Shown: positions 47,301 through 57,700 of the stretch, one piece after another
Layout: every line of letters starts with the position of its first letter
Position numbering within the stretch: the stretch's first letter is position 1
From: Drosophila miranda
Taxonomy: Eukaryota; Arthropoda; Insecta; Diptera; Drosophilidae
DNA: 64,000 nucleotides
Assembly (NCBI RefSeq): GCF_003369915.1
Contig: NC_046676.1
Coordinates: 22,054,001-22,118,000, forward strand
Reading direction: 5' to 3'
Notes under the pieces: generated by a model
Databases searched by the model: none
What the model saw: the letters and a program-made list of their open reading frames with translations, nothing else
What the model was told of the DNA's origin: nothing
Program-made: the position numbers and the translations under genes

Positions 47301-50300
47301 CCAGAATCAAGAAAACAATTTCATTCTTTCTCGCTCTGTCTCTCTCTAACACACAGGTTTCATGGTCGGTTTTGCCAATTGCAAAATATGAGTTCAAGGA
47401 TCTTAGAACCTATAAGAGCCAGAGCAACCAAATTTGGTAGCCACACTCCTGTGATATCGGACCTTGACCGTTTCGTGTCCAAATTTCGCCACACCCCCTT
47501 CCGCCCCCGCAAAGGACGAAAATCTGGGGCATCCTCAAATCTCAGAGACTATTAAGGCTAGAGTAACCAAATTTGGTATCCGCACTTCTGTTAGATCTCA
47601 CTATAAAACGTATATCTCAGAACTTCACCCCACCCCCTTCCGCCCCCACAAAGGACGAAAATATTTTGCATCCACAATATTGCACATTCGAGAAAACTAA
47701 AAACGCAGAATCATAGATAATGACCATATCTATCAGATGGCTGAATCTGGATCAGATCGGATCATTTTTGTAGCCAAAAGCAAGAAATCAATTTGCAGTG
47801 GCCACGCAGCGCCCGACGACAAGCTCAGACTGATTTTCTGTCTCTCTCTTTGTCGTGTCGTGGTTAATATTAGCGGCGTCTGCCGGAGGAGAGCCATACT
47901 GACTAAGTATCGGGTATAAATGTAGAGTTGCGGTCTCCGCAGCAACTCACAACGTTCCCCCTCGTTAATTTATAATTTCATTGAGGCAGTATATTCTTTT
48001 TATAAGATTGGCGTAGTTTTAAAAAAGTAGTTTTTAATATATTTAAAAAAAGGGCATTTCTACATGACACGACACACACCTTATACACAGCATCGAGCGC
48101 CACCTGCCGACACTCAAAGCTTTTCAAAAGCTGTTCCTTGATTGTTATTTGGTATCGATTGTTGACCCATCAAAGGCGCCAGTTTCCGTTTGCCTGGCAA
48201 CAGTTCAACGGGCGAATCAATTACCGTTTGTTTGGCGCTGTCATAGGAAGGTGTCAGATTTTCACACCAACTTTTGGCCCTGATTGTAACTACTGGGAGA
48301 AGCTCTATGGAAATGTCGAGCGTGCTGAACAACATCCTCGCCGTGGACAAGGAGCAGGAGCTTCTGCAGAGCTTCATCCGGACGGGCGCCAATGCAGACG
48401 AGGAGTCCTTGGACGAGTCGCACAAAAGGTCAAAGGGTCGCGGAAGTCGCAGCTCCCACAAGCCGCCCATATGGGATCGCCGCGAGTCGCGCGGCGGACG
48501 CAGGTCGTCGGGCGATCGTGAGGGCCGTGCCAAGCAGGCTGAAGACGGTGGCGACGGTGCCGGAGGCAAGCGTGGCAACCGCATCGAGGCAGAGCTACGG
48601 GCGGCCCGAAAACGCATCGAGGAGCAGATCGCCAAGAAGAAGAAGCCCAAGGAGAACTTCGTGGACTTCTACACGGACAAGGATCGAGCGGCTGCCGTTA
48701 GCGCCGGGGCTTTCGACATCAAACAGAGTCTGCAGATCAAACAGAAGCAGGACCGCAACGAGGCGCTACTCATACCCGACGAGGCAGACATAAGCTCGGT
48801 CATAGCTCTGGGGCTCAAGGAGATCAAGAATGCCAATCCCGAGAATGCCATCCACTTCTTCTGCAAGGTCTTTCCTTGAAACATCCTCCCATTGACACTG
48901 CCACTCCGCATTCCTATTTCTGGTTTTCCGTTTCTAATGGTCGGTCCCTCTGTTTTTCAGGCTCTGGAGCTGAACAGCACGGACATCAATGCCTTGATAT
49001 CGCAGAATCATAGATAATGACCATATCTATCAGATGGCTGAATCTGGATCAGATCGGATCATTTTTGTAGCCAAAAGCAAGAAATCAATTTGCAGTGGCC
49101 ACGCAGCGCCCGACGACAAGCTCAGACTGATTTTCTGTCTCTCTCTTTGTCGTGTCGTGGTTAATATTAGCGGCGTCTGCCGGAGGAGAGCCATACTGCC
49201 TAAGTATCGGGTATAAATGTAGAGTTGCGGTCTCCGCAGCAACTCACAACATTCCCCCTCGTTAATTTATAATTTCATTGAGGCAGTATATTCTTTTTAT
49301 AAGATTGGCGTAGTTTTAAAAGTGCAGTTTTTAATATATTTAAAAAAAGGGCATTTCTACATGACACGACACACACCTTATACACAGCATCGAGCGCCAC
49401 CTGCCGACACTCAAAGCTTTTCAAAAGCTGTTCCTTGATTGTTATTTGGTATTGATTGTTGACCCATCAAAGGCGCCAGTTTCCGTTTCCCTGGCAACAG
49501 TTCAACGGGCGAATCAATTACCGTTTGTTTGGCGCTGTCATAGGAAGGTGTCAGATTTTCACACCAACTTTTGGCCCTGATTGTAACTACTGGGAGAAGC
49601 TCTATGGAAACGTCGAGCGTGCTGAACAACATCCTCGCCGTGGACAAGGAGCAGGAGCTTCTGCAGAGCTTCATCCGGACGGGCGCCAATGCAGACGAGG
49701 AGTCCTTGGACGAGTCGCACAAAAGGTCAAAGGGTCGCGGAAGTCGCAGCTCCCACAAGCCGCCCATATGGGATCGCCGCGAGTCGCGCGGCGGACGCAG
49801 GTCGTCGGGCGATCGTGCGGGGCGTGGCAAGCAGGCTGAAGACGGTGGCGACGGTGCCGGAGGCAAGCGCGGCAACCGCATCGAGGCAGAGCTACGGGCG
49901 GCCCGAAAACGCATCGAGGAGCAGATCGCCAAGAAGAAGAAGCCCAAGGAGAACTTCGTGGACTTCTACACGGACAAGGATCGAGCGGCTGCCGTTAGCG
50001 CCGGGGCTTTCGACATCAAACAGAGTCTGCAGATCAAACAGAAGCAGGACCGCAACGAGGCGCTACTCATACCCGACGAGGCAGACATAAGTTCGGTCAT
50101 AGCTCTGGGGCTCAAGGAGATCAAGAATGCCAATCCCGAGAATGCCATCCACTTCTTCTGCAAGGTCTTTCCTTGAAACATCCTCCCATTGACACTGCCA
50201 CTCCGCATTCCTATTTCTGGTTTTCCGTTTCTAATGGTCGGTCCCTCTGTTTTTCAGGCTCTGGAGCTGAACAGCACGGACATCAATTCCTTGATATCGC

Positions 50301-52217
50301 AGAATCATAGATAATGACCATATCTATCAGATGGCTGAATCTGGATCAGATCGGATCATTTTTGTAGCCAAAAGCAAGAAATCAATTTGCAGTGGCCACG
50401 CAGCGCCCGACGACAAGCTCAGACTGATTTTCTGTCTCTCTCTTTGTCGTGTCGTGGTTAATATTAGCGGCGTCTGCCGGAGGAGAGCCATACTGACTAA
50501 GTATCGGGTATAAATGTAGAGTTGCGGTCTCCGCAGCAACTCACAACGTTCCCCCTCGTTAATTTATAATTTTATTGAGGCAGTATATTCTTTTTATAAG
50601 ATTGGCGGAGTTTTAAAAGTGTAGTTTTTAATATATTTAAAAAAAGGGCATTTCTACATGACACGACACACACCTTATACACAGCATCAAACGCCACCTG
50701 CCGACACTCAAAGCTTTTCAAAAGCTGTTCCTTGATTGTTATTTGGTATCGATTGTTGACCCATCAAAGGCGCCAGTTTCCGTTTCCCTGGCAACAGTTC
50801 AACGGGCGAATCAATTACCGTTTGTTTGGCGCTGTCATAGGAAGGTGTCAGATTTTCACACCAACTTTTGGCCCTGATTGTAACTACTGGGAGAAGCTCT
50901 ATGGAAATGTCGAGCGTGCTGAACAACATCCTCGCCGTGGACAAGGAGCAGGAGCTTCTGCAGAGCTTCATCCGGACGGGCGCCAATGCAGACGAGGAGT
51001 CCTTGGACGAGTCGCACAAAAGGTCAAAGGGTCGCGGAAGTCGCAGCTCCCACAAGCCGCCCATATGGGATCGCCGCGAGTCGCGCGGCGGACGCAGGTC
51101 GTCGGGCGATCGTGCGGGGCGTGGCAAGCAGGCTGAAGACGGTGGCGACGGTGCCGGAGGCAAGCGTGGCAACCGCATCGAGGCAGAGCTACGGGCGGCC
51201 CGAAAACGCATCGAGGAGCAGATCGCCAAGAAGAAGAAGCCCAAGGAGAACTTCGTGGACTTCTACACGGACAAGGATCGAGCGGCTGCCGTTAGCGCCG
51301 GGGCTTTCGACATCAAACAGAGTCTGCAGATCAAACAGAAGCAGGACCGCAACGAGGCGCTACTCATACCCGACGAGGCAGACATAAGTTCGGTCATAGC
51401 TCTGGGGCTCAAGGAGATCAAGAATGCCAATCCCGAGAATGCCATCCACTTCTTCTGCAAGGTCTTTCCTTGAAACATCCTCCCATTGACACTGCCACTC
51501 CGCATTCCTATTTCTGGTTTTCCGTTTCTAATGGTCGGTTCCTCTGTTTTTCAGGCTCTGGAGCTGAACAGCACGGACATCAATGCCTTGATATCGCGCA
51601 GTAAGTGCTATCTGCTGCTGGGCGAAGCCTCCAAGGCACTGCAGGACGCGGAGACAGCCATCGGAGAGGAGAAGAACAATATACGAGCCATCTACCAAAA
51701 GGCGGAGTCGCTCTACTACTTGGGCCAGTTCGAGCAGAGCCTCATGTTCTTCCACCGCGGACTACGCGCGCGCCCCGAGCTGGCATCCTTCCGACTGGGC
51801 GTGCAAAAGACCCAAGAAGCCATCGAGAACACCATCGGCACCAAGCCGCGTGCACCTCCGTCCGCCCCAAAGAGCGGCAAGTCGCGCAAATCCGACGACA
51901 ATCTGTCAAAGTCGCAGATGCTTAACAGTGCCCGTCCGCAGACGACGCGTCAGAAGCCCACTAAGGCGGACCTGGAGCGCCGCAATGCTCGGAAGCTCCT
52001 GGGAGAGCTATGCGTGGACAAAGAGTATCTGGAGAAGCTGTTGCTACATCCGGACCTGGTACGCGCCGACACCAATACGGAGAACATATCCACGTTTGCC
52101 AAGGAGGCGGTCGAGTTCCTCCACAAACGACAAGAGTTCTGGCGACAGCAGCGGCAATGCACGGCTCTTCCCAACCACAAGAACCTGCCCAACGATGCGA
52201 TGCCCAAGTGGTTCTAA
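44175..52217 (+). CDS. Ttc25: Ttc25/ODAD4-like gene, copy 2, with expanded exon 1B array
   Basis: Exon 1A is at 44175-44303, exon 1B copies are at 45892-46452, 48307-48867, 49604-50164 and 50901-51461, and the single full exon 2 is at 51555-52217. The likely full products use exon 1A or the last exon 1B. Exon 1A must splice over about 7 kb and past three truncated exon 2 acceptors to reach the full exon 2. Protein is as in copy 1 apart from the unit variants. Whether the extra first exons act as additional promoters, decoys or dead copies cannot be told from sequence. Confidence 0.75.
44453..45551 (+). mobile_element. ISY/ISX-type Helitron-like element, copy in block 2
   Basis: Sits at the same place as 33754-34852, so the insertion predates the block duplication. 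A few substitutions separate the two, for example in the CGTC tract near 44620-44630. Pyrimidine tract at 45422-45439. Confidence 0.8.
45745..45786 (+). promoter_or_regulatory. Fox site plus X-box (c3)
   Basis: Same pair and spacing as in c2: TGTTGAC then GTTTCCCTGGCAAC. Confidence 0.6.
45892..46452 (+). pseudogene. Ttc25: Ttc25-like exon 1B copy c3; intron stop lost
   Basis: Type B. The TGA in the following 93-nt intron is TGC here (46463-46465), so exon 1B, the whole intron and the truncated exon 2 form one open frame ending INALISQNHR. Unspliced RNA could therefore be translated into a protein with only half a TPR. Confidence 0.75.
46588..46848 (+). mobile_element. 3' Helitron fragment with divergent tail
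   Basis: Has TATAACCGTAGAG and a GGTGTCC hairpin loop where all other copies have TATAAATGTAGAG and GGTCTCC. It is followed by only 18 bp of unit sequence (to TTTCATTGA) and then a new full element start at 46868. Confidence 0.8.
46868..47966 (+). mobile_element. Third full ISY/ISX-type Helitron-like copy
   Basis: TATACCCGATACTC start to CTCGTT end. Both sides carry the same AATTTATAATTTCATTGA, so it looks like a tandem re-duplication of element plus 18-bp flank rather than a clean new insertion. Pyrimidine tract at 47837-47854. Confidence 0.8.
47706..49002 (+). repeat. 1297-bp Ttc25 unit, copy c4 (type A)
   Basis: Shares with c1 the AAAAAAGTAG motif upstream, the variant X-box GTTTGCCTGGCAAC (48188-48201) and DREGRAK codons, which groups c1 and c4 across the two blocks. 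Confidence 0.95.
48307..48867 (+). pseudogene. Ttc25: Ttc25-like exon 1B copy c4 (type A)
   Basis: Intact 187 codons; the intron TGA is kept; truncated exon 2 (48961-49002) follows. Confidence 0.7.
49457..49498 (+). promoter_or_regulatory. Fox site plus X-box (c5)
   Basis: TGTTGAC 49457-49463 and GTTTCCCTGGCAAC 49485-49498, consensus pair as in c2. Confidence 0.6.
49604..50164 (+). pseudogene. Ttc25: Ttc25-like exon 1B copy c5 (type B, second Met lost)
   Basis: The second in-frame ATG is ACG here (METSSVLNN), leaving the first ATG at 49604, which is kept in all six copies. Truncated exon 2 (50258-50299) follows; it has one extra change (AATTCC for AATGCC). Confidence 0.7.
50300..50560 (+). 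mobile_element. 3' Helitron fragment before unit c6
   Basis: Same junction start CAGAATCATAG; pyrimidine tract at 50431-50448; hairpin and CTCGTT end kept. An equivalent fragment in c5 spans 49003-49263. Confidence 0.85.
50754..50795 (+). promoter_or_regulatory. Fox site plus X-box (c6)
   Basis: TGTTGAC 50754-50760 and GTTTCCCTGGCAAC 50782-50795, just upstream of the exon 1B that is next to the full exon 2 of block 2. Confidence 0.62.
50901..51461 (+). CDS. Ttc25: Ttc25-like exon 1B (c6, type B), adjacent to full exon 2
   Basis: Closest in sequence to c2, the equivalent last unit of block 1. Splices in phase 0 to 51555 after a 93-nt intron. Confidence 0.75.
51555..52217 (+). CDS. Ttc25: Ttc25-like exon 2 (full, copy 2)
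   Basis: Same 220 residues as 37144-37806 except one substitution seen near the end of the first TPR (TAIGEE for TALGEE). Confidence 0.88.
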   Translation, partial: ALELNSTDINALISRSKCYLLLGEASKALQDAETAIGEEKNNIRAIYQKAESLYYLGQFEQSLMFFHRGLRARPELASFRLGVQKTQEAIENTIGTKPRAPPSAPKSGKSRKSDDNLSKSQMLNSARPQTTRQKPTKADLERRNARKLLGELCVDKEYLEKLLLHPDLVRADTNTENISTFAKEAVEFLHKRQEFWRQQRQCTALPNHKNLPNDAMPKWF

Positions 52218-53157
52218 TTGGACCGACAGGAATGGCCAGTGGAGTGTTAAGTTTTTGTTTCCATTTGCGTTGTGTTTGATTCGTGGACTGCAATAAACCG
52301 GAGCAAGATGTAAATTATATTGTACATAATTTATTTAATAGTATATTTGTATGCTTGCCATTCGATCGGGGATTAATCTTATGCGTAACATCAACATTTG
52401 AACAGAGCAATTGCAAACGCCCAATTTCTTTGATATTGTATTTCTTCATATATTGTACGAGTAGTCAAGTCGAACTCAAGTGCGATGGAAGGCCCATCCG
52501 CGATTGAAACTATATATAATTAATCAACATGTTAGCCAACAGCAGCTTGCGAGTGAGGAATAAATAGGTACGGTATATCATCATTCAGATTGTATTGCGA
52601 TCGTGGCCCGACTGCTGCCTAACAATGGTACTCGTTTAATTTCATAAATTGACTAGTACGGCTATATAGTATATAGTTGATTTAAATGATAAGTTTATGC
52701 CGAGTAATTCCACTTAAGTAGCTCAGGCTTTGTTCCTTGCGATCCTTGGCGTATTGGTGCACCGGGGTGAGTACGTCTGGCCAGCGGTAAACATGCATAA
52801 AAAGTGATATTCTCATCCAACAAAGGGCTAACATGCAACGTTCTACGGGTACGTAATTTAGTCTCGTTTAGTTTTGATTCTGGCTAGAGGCTATCGAAAT
52901 AAGCAAATAACTTAAGTAGGTAGTGTGCAGGATACGTGCGCAAACAGAGATTCATCTATGTAATGTTGTGTGGCTCCTTCGCTCTCTCTATACAAGTTTG
53001 TTAATATATTCGATTATATTTCGGTACGCGATTCCAACGTTAAATACAGAAATGCGGAATGTAAGATTGCGAGCTGTGGGGTAAAAATAACACTGATTAG
53101 AGGATCAGGGAGAATAAGGACTACCAGTTTCGAACTCACCCCATGGGCCTATTCCGC
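52218..53157. other. Shared 3' UTR region of Ttc25-like gene (+) and Synj (-)
   Basis: AATAAA for the + transcript at 52292-52297. TTTATT at 52330-52335 is a candidate AATAAA for the minus-strand Synj transcript. If both are used, the two mRNA 3' ends meet or overlap. Confidence 0.5.
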
Positions 53158-56100
53158 CTAGTTGTTAGTGGGTCGCGTTGGCAGCGGCGGTGCATTGCCG
53201 CTTCTATTTGGTATCGGTGGCGGACCACGACCTCGATTCGGGAGCGGTGGCGGGGGACCCATCGGTGCTCCAGCTGCTCCAGCCTGGCGTCGAGGGCTGT
53301 CCACAGGGCCGCCGCCAATGACTGGAGGCGGTCCAGCCGGGGGTGGGTGGCGCGGTGCGGGAACGTCGTCTTGGATCTCCTCGTATATATTGCTAGCGGT
53401 CTCGTAGGCGGTGTCCGGCATCTCCAGCGATGGCTGCTTCGAGGATGGGGTTGCGGCAGACGACGAGGGCGGCAACTGCCTTGAGGGCGTAGAGACGGGC
53501 GTGGCTTGCTTGCTTTGCATTTGACGCGGAGGAGTGGGCGGACCGGAGGCCACTGCTGAGCCAGTGGGCGATGCCTTGCCCGAAGATGAGCCCGATGAAC
53601 AGACGGAGGCCAGCTCTGTGGGGGAATGCGTTTTGGAGGAGGGTGTGTTGTCCATGGCAGGCGGTCGAGGAGGCGCTTGCATCGGCTGGAGGGGCGCTTG
53701 CATCAGGGGCTGGGGGGGCATCGGCGGCTTGGCCGGCTTGGGCACAATGCTGATGACCCCGACATGCGGGATGTGACGTGGCGAGTTCTTTGGCGACATG
53801 GGCATGGGCGGGCGAGCGGGAGGACGCGTCGGCGGCTGCTTGGGCCGCTGAGGAACCTCCGGCGATACTTGCAACAGCTGGGCCTGCTCTGTGGGATTAG
53901 CACACAGCGGAATGGTGTTTGTGGTGCATAGCTCGATCTCGCTGTCCACCAAGTGCTGCCAGTCAGAAGACTTTAGCTCGAAGACCAGCTCCAGGCCGCA
54001 TACTTGTGTGCTCCGTTTGGCGGCGGCGTTCAGGGCCGACTCACCGTCTCGGAAGGTCACCCACATGGTGTCCTCCACATAGCGCACAAGGGTAACCTCA
54101 CCCATCTTTGACAGCTCGGCAATTAGTGCAGACATCACGCTCTCGTCATAGATGGTGGGCCCCTCGTCGTCGACCGAAGATTCCATGACATGCACCACAA
54201 TCGTAGAATCTGGGGGTCCCAGATCCCTGATGACCTGCTCAAAGACTGTCCGTCGGCGCTGCTGATCGATCTCCATAATCTCTGCATCAATGATGGCGAT
54301 GACGGGACGATGATCACTCTGCTTCAGCTCGGAGCGTCCGTAGTGGATGAGTTTGCCAGGATTCCAAGAGGGAAAGTCGCCCTCGGCCAGAGCCTTCCTC
54401 CGGCGCCAGAGACACCTGTCCGTCCAGGCTGGCGCCCGCTGCTTTTCCGACGTGTCGTAGTCGTCGCTGAAGAGATCGTACTTGTAGGTCGGATCGAAAC
54501 CGATCTCCCCCTCCAGGAACTCCGAGAAAACGTTGCCGGCCTCTTGCTCCTTCCGCAGCTGATCAAACTCGAGGACCGTGGAGAGATCGCCGGTGCGGAC
54601 ACACTCCTTAAGCTCATCCTTCTCCATGTCGATGCGGTAGTTGAAGTCTCCGCACCAGAACACCCAATCGTGTGACTTAAGGGTCCTGCCCATGGGAAAG
54701 GCCAGCTTCCTGGTGATCTCAGCGTAGTCGGCGTTCCTTTCCGCCACCTGCGACTGGCCGGCCGCAAAGTGGGCGCACACAAAGCACATTGAAGTGCCGT
54801 GGAGAACGAATCTGATGGCGCAGGCTCCCTTGTTTCCCGTGGCCCCGCCCAGGCCCGTCTTCACACAATCAATGGCCACGTCCCGGATGTGGGGAGCATG
54901 CTCCGGTCGTATGTATATGTACAGGCAGACGCCCACCAGCTGTTGGTAGGTAAGCAGCACATAGTCGTTGTCCCGGGAGATGGTCTTCTGCAGCTCCTCG
55001 GCCCACTGCTTGGCGTTGTCCGTGCTGGCTGCCATGATGTTCGAGGCATTCAGGTCCACGATCTCCTCGAAGCCAATTGCATAGATGTCTACTGGATGAT
55101 CGACATGCTCAGAGGGATTGTTCACATCCACAAGGGCTTTGGATCGAGCCATGGCGTGGCAGTCTAGCAGCCAGTCTGCCAAGGAATCTTTGAAGACAAT
55201 GCTTCGAAAATGCTTTCCGCCATTCACGTTGTAAGTGCCTACGGCGATCCGGGCCATGCGCGGGTGTACGTACTCCGTGTAGCGCTTGCACAGCTCCCTG
55301 AGCACCGTTGTGGGGGCATGCAGCATGTTGGAGGGCAGCAGGATCCGTGCCCGATCAGCCAGCTCCGAGCTGAGTGTCGAGCCCACCAGGAGAACGTCAA
55401 TTGCTTCCTGAAATGATTTCCAGTGGCTGTTAATAAGTTTTCCTCTAGTTTATGGAAGACACTTACCTGCTTGGAGTTGTCCAAAAGGTTGTTCTGTATG
55501 GTCCGGGCCGCCGAGCGGGCCCCATCCATCAGCTTGGAGCCACCCTGAATGGCGCCCGTACCGGCGTAGATCTTGCTCACCTCGTTGCCATTGTTGATCC
55601 ACATCTGGCGGAAGATCTCTTCGAAACGCGAAATGTTGTGCTGCTTGCCCCCCATCTTCAGCGATTCCAGCTGCAGGTTGAGCATGTCCAAGCCCAGGTA
55701 GGTCTGCACACAGTTCGTGCGATCTAGGCAGTCCAGGCAATTGGTGCGCACAACTCCAAACTGCTCTCGGACCACCTGACCATTGGACGCATGGAACACA
55801 CCGTAGTTGGCCCCACAGGCCACAATTCGTTCCTTCAGCTTGGCCAAAGCGGAGAAGTTGCCGCCGCGGCACTCCTGGTGATAGTCGAATACCACGTGAG
55901 GTACATCCTTGTGGGCGGACATGCCGTGGTGCCGCTGGAACTCATTGCTCAGCATGGCCTCGCCCTCTTTGCTGCCGATGAGTGAGCTGCCCAGGAGATT
56001 CACAATCGTCTGATAGCCATAGCGTTGCCTCATCATGCTCATGTGTCGATCGAAAGCGGCAGCGGATGTCTCGAAGCCTCGAGATAGCTTGACTTTGTGC

Positions 56101-56936
56101 GATCCCACCTGAACACCCGGCTGCTCCCAGAAGAGTGGCACTGAGCCCCTGGTTTGGATATGGCTGGTAACCTCCCCATCCACATAGATCACCTGCTCCG
56201 TCTCCACAAAGTTGGCCACGTAGCCCTCGTCGTTGGTGCCGCGCACGTTGAACCGGGTGCCGGCCCGCTCACAGCTCAGCCTGGAAATAATGGCTGCCCG
56301 GGCGTTCTTGGCCCCTATGTAGACAGTGCGAATCTCCACGGAGCCACACATGGCCTGGAGTAGCCACGACTGGCAGTCAATGCCGAAACGCATCAGGTGT
56401 ATGTGCATCATGCGGTTCCAGAAGAAGCGGTTGTCCGTCTCCGAGGTCTGCTGCCGCCGCTGGGCGCACAGTGTGATGTCGAACTTGCTGAAAATAGATC
56501 CGTAGGTGCCAGCCGTTCCACTGGCGCTGGTATTGATGTGGGCGAAGTAGAACGTTCCGGAATTGAGCAGCTTGCGCACCTCACTAATCTTGTCCTCATT
56601 GGGGGCCGCGTTCTGCAGCGACACGAAGGTCGTCTGCGTGATTCGAAAGATCTCCACATCTCCGATCTTCCCCATGGACACGCAGCCGGTCACCAGCACC
56701 AGGAACAGCACGGTGCTCTCACCAGCATTCAACTGCAGGACTCCCAAGCATCCGTAGGCGTCGCAGACTTTCGTGTACTGCTTCCTTATCACGTCCGTTT
56801 CCTGTTGCGTCAGCAGAGCTACAGCGTGTGACTCGAACAAGATGCTGTCGCTCTTGTGGCGATGCTCCAGCAGTACACTGTGCGGCGACGGAGCTATGGA
56901 CTTTTCCAGCACACGAATCACCTTTGACATGGCCAT
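53158..56936 (-). CDS. Synj: Synaptojanin (SAC1 domain and inositol 5-phosphatase)
   Basis: Dual phosphoinositide phosphatase that removes PI(4,5)P2 from endocytosed vesicles and drives clathrin uncoating at synapses. Two coding exons: 56936-55467 (490 codons) and 55407-53158 (749 codons plus stop), joined in phase 0 at NSKQ|EAIDVLLVGS across a 59-bp intron (donor GTAAGT); total 1239 aa, normal for the family. The SAC domain has the CX5R catalytic loop RTNCLDCLDRTNC at about residue 400. The 5-phosphatase has FWCGDFNYRID (~740), PAWTDRCLW (~815) and SDHRPV (~855), followed by an RRM-like DUF1866 region. The C-terminus from about residue 990 is proline-rich, for SH3 partners such as endophilin and Dap160. 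Start MAMSKVIRVLEKS chosen as the first ATG. Confidence 0.96.
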
Positions 56937-57034
56937 CTCTATGTCTATCTGTCTGTCTTTCTGGAATTATCTAATCCTTTTCTCGGAATGATTCTGGTTT
57001 CTCGGGCTCTTCCAACCACACTTGGCTAAGACAT

Positions 57035-57700
57035 CTGCAAAAGTGAATGGGAAATTGTTAATTGTGGGTGTACTTTACTTTTCCATACCCTTTTCTCGAG
57101 CATTTAGACATTCTCGCCAAGTTTGCTGGTGAATGCATATACGTACATATATGCTTGTGTGCAATTAGAATTTAAATCATTTTTCATCTGTGCATACTCG
57201 TATATGCAACTGCTTAGCATTTTAAATGAATTAATTGACCTCAAAGTCAAGGGTATCGAAATATCGTTCTAGACTAATTTTCATATTTCTGCCCGTTTGA
57301 GAGTCATAAAAGCCACGACGAGGCGGCCTGCTAAACATCAATAGACAACTTTGATGTATAAACAAACCGAGACGAGAACAATTTTGCAAGAATTTTCCAA
57401 TATTTCCGCTTACTCCCACGCAGTCAAGCTCACCCACAGGGTCTCGACCCGGTGGACCTACGGCAGTGTGTGCGTGCGTCTGATAAACACTTTTTTGGGG
57501 GGGTGGAGTGGAGGCATTGTATAGATTTTTCACATTGGGAAAAACTATTTTGAATTGGGAATTAGACAATATGCACACTTTCACAGCTTCACCCCACCTT
57601 CGCACGGACATTCATATGAACTTGTATATAAAGGTTCTTGGCACTTTGACTATTGTTTATACCTTTTTTTATAAATAATTCTTTTTTGCGAATTTAGGGC
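57035..57700 (-). other. Synj: Synj 5' UTR and first intron (inferred)
   Basis: On the minus strand TTTTGCAG ends at 57035, just before the 5' UTR part of the start-codon exon. A GTAAGC at about 57410-57415 is a possible donor of a non-coding first exon reaching to the promoter at ~57700. No gene of its own is supported here. Confidence 0.45.

Larger units (their letters stand above)
49003..50299 (+). repeat. 1297-bp Ttc25 unit, copy c5 (type B)
   Basis: Shares several bases with c3 (CCTAAGTATC and ACATTCCCC in the Helitron tail, AAGCGCGGC in exon 1B), so c3 and c5 are sister units. Confidence 0.95.
38933..53343. repeat. Segmental duplication, copy 2, internally expanded
   Basis: Starts at the same Sdc intron base as copy 1 (28232) and runs into the intact Synj gene. 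It is 3.7 kb longer than copy 1 because the Ttc25 unit array holds four exon 1B copies instead of two, plus an extra Helitron copy. Confidence 0.93.

Noticed and set aside
53143..54675. Several + strand frames opposite Synj
   Set aside because: Shadow frames of the GC-rich proline-rich and phosphatase coding region.
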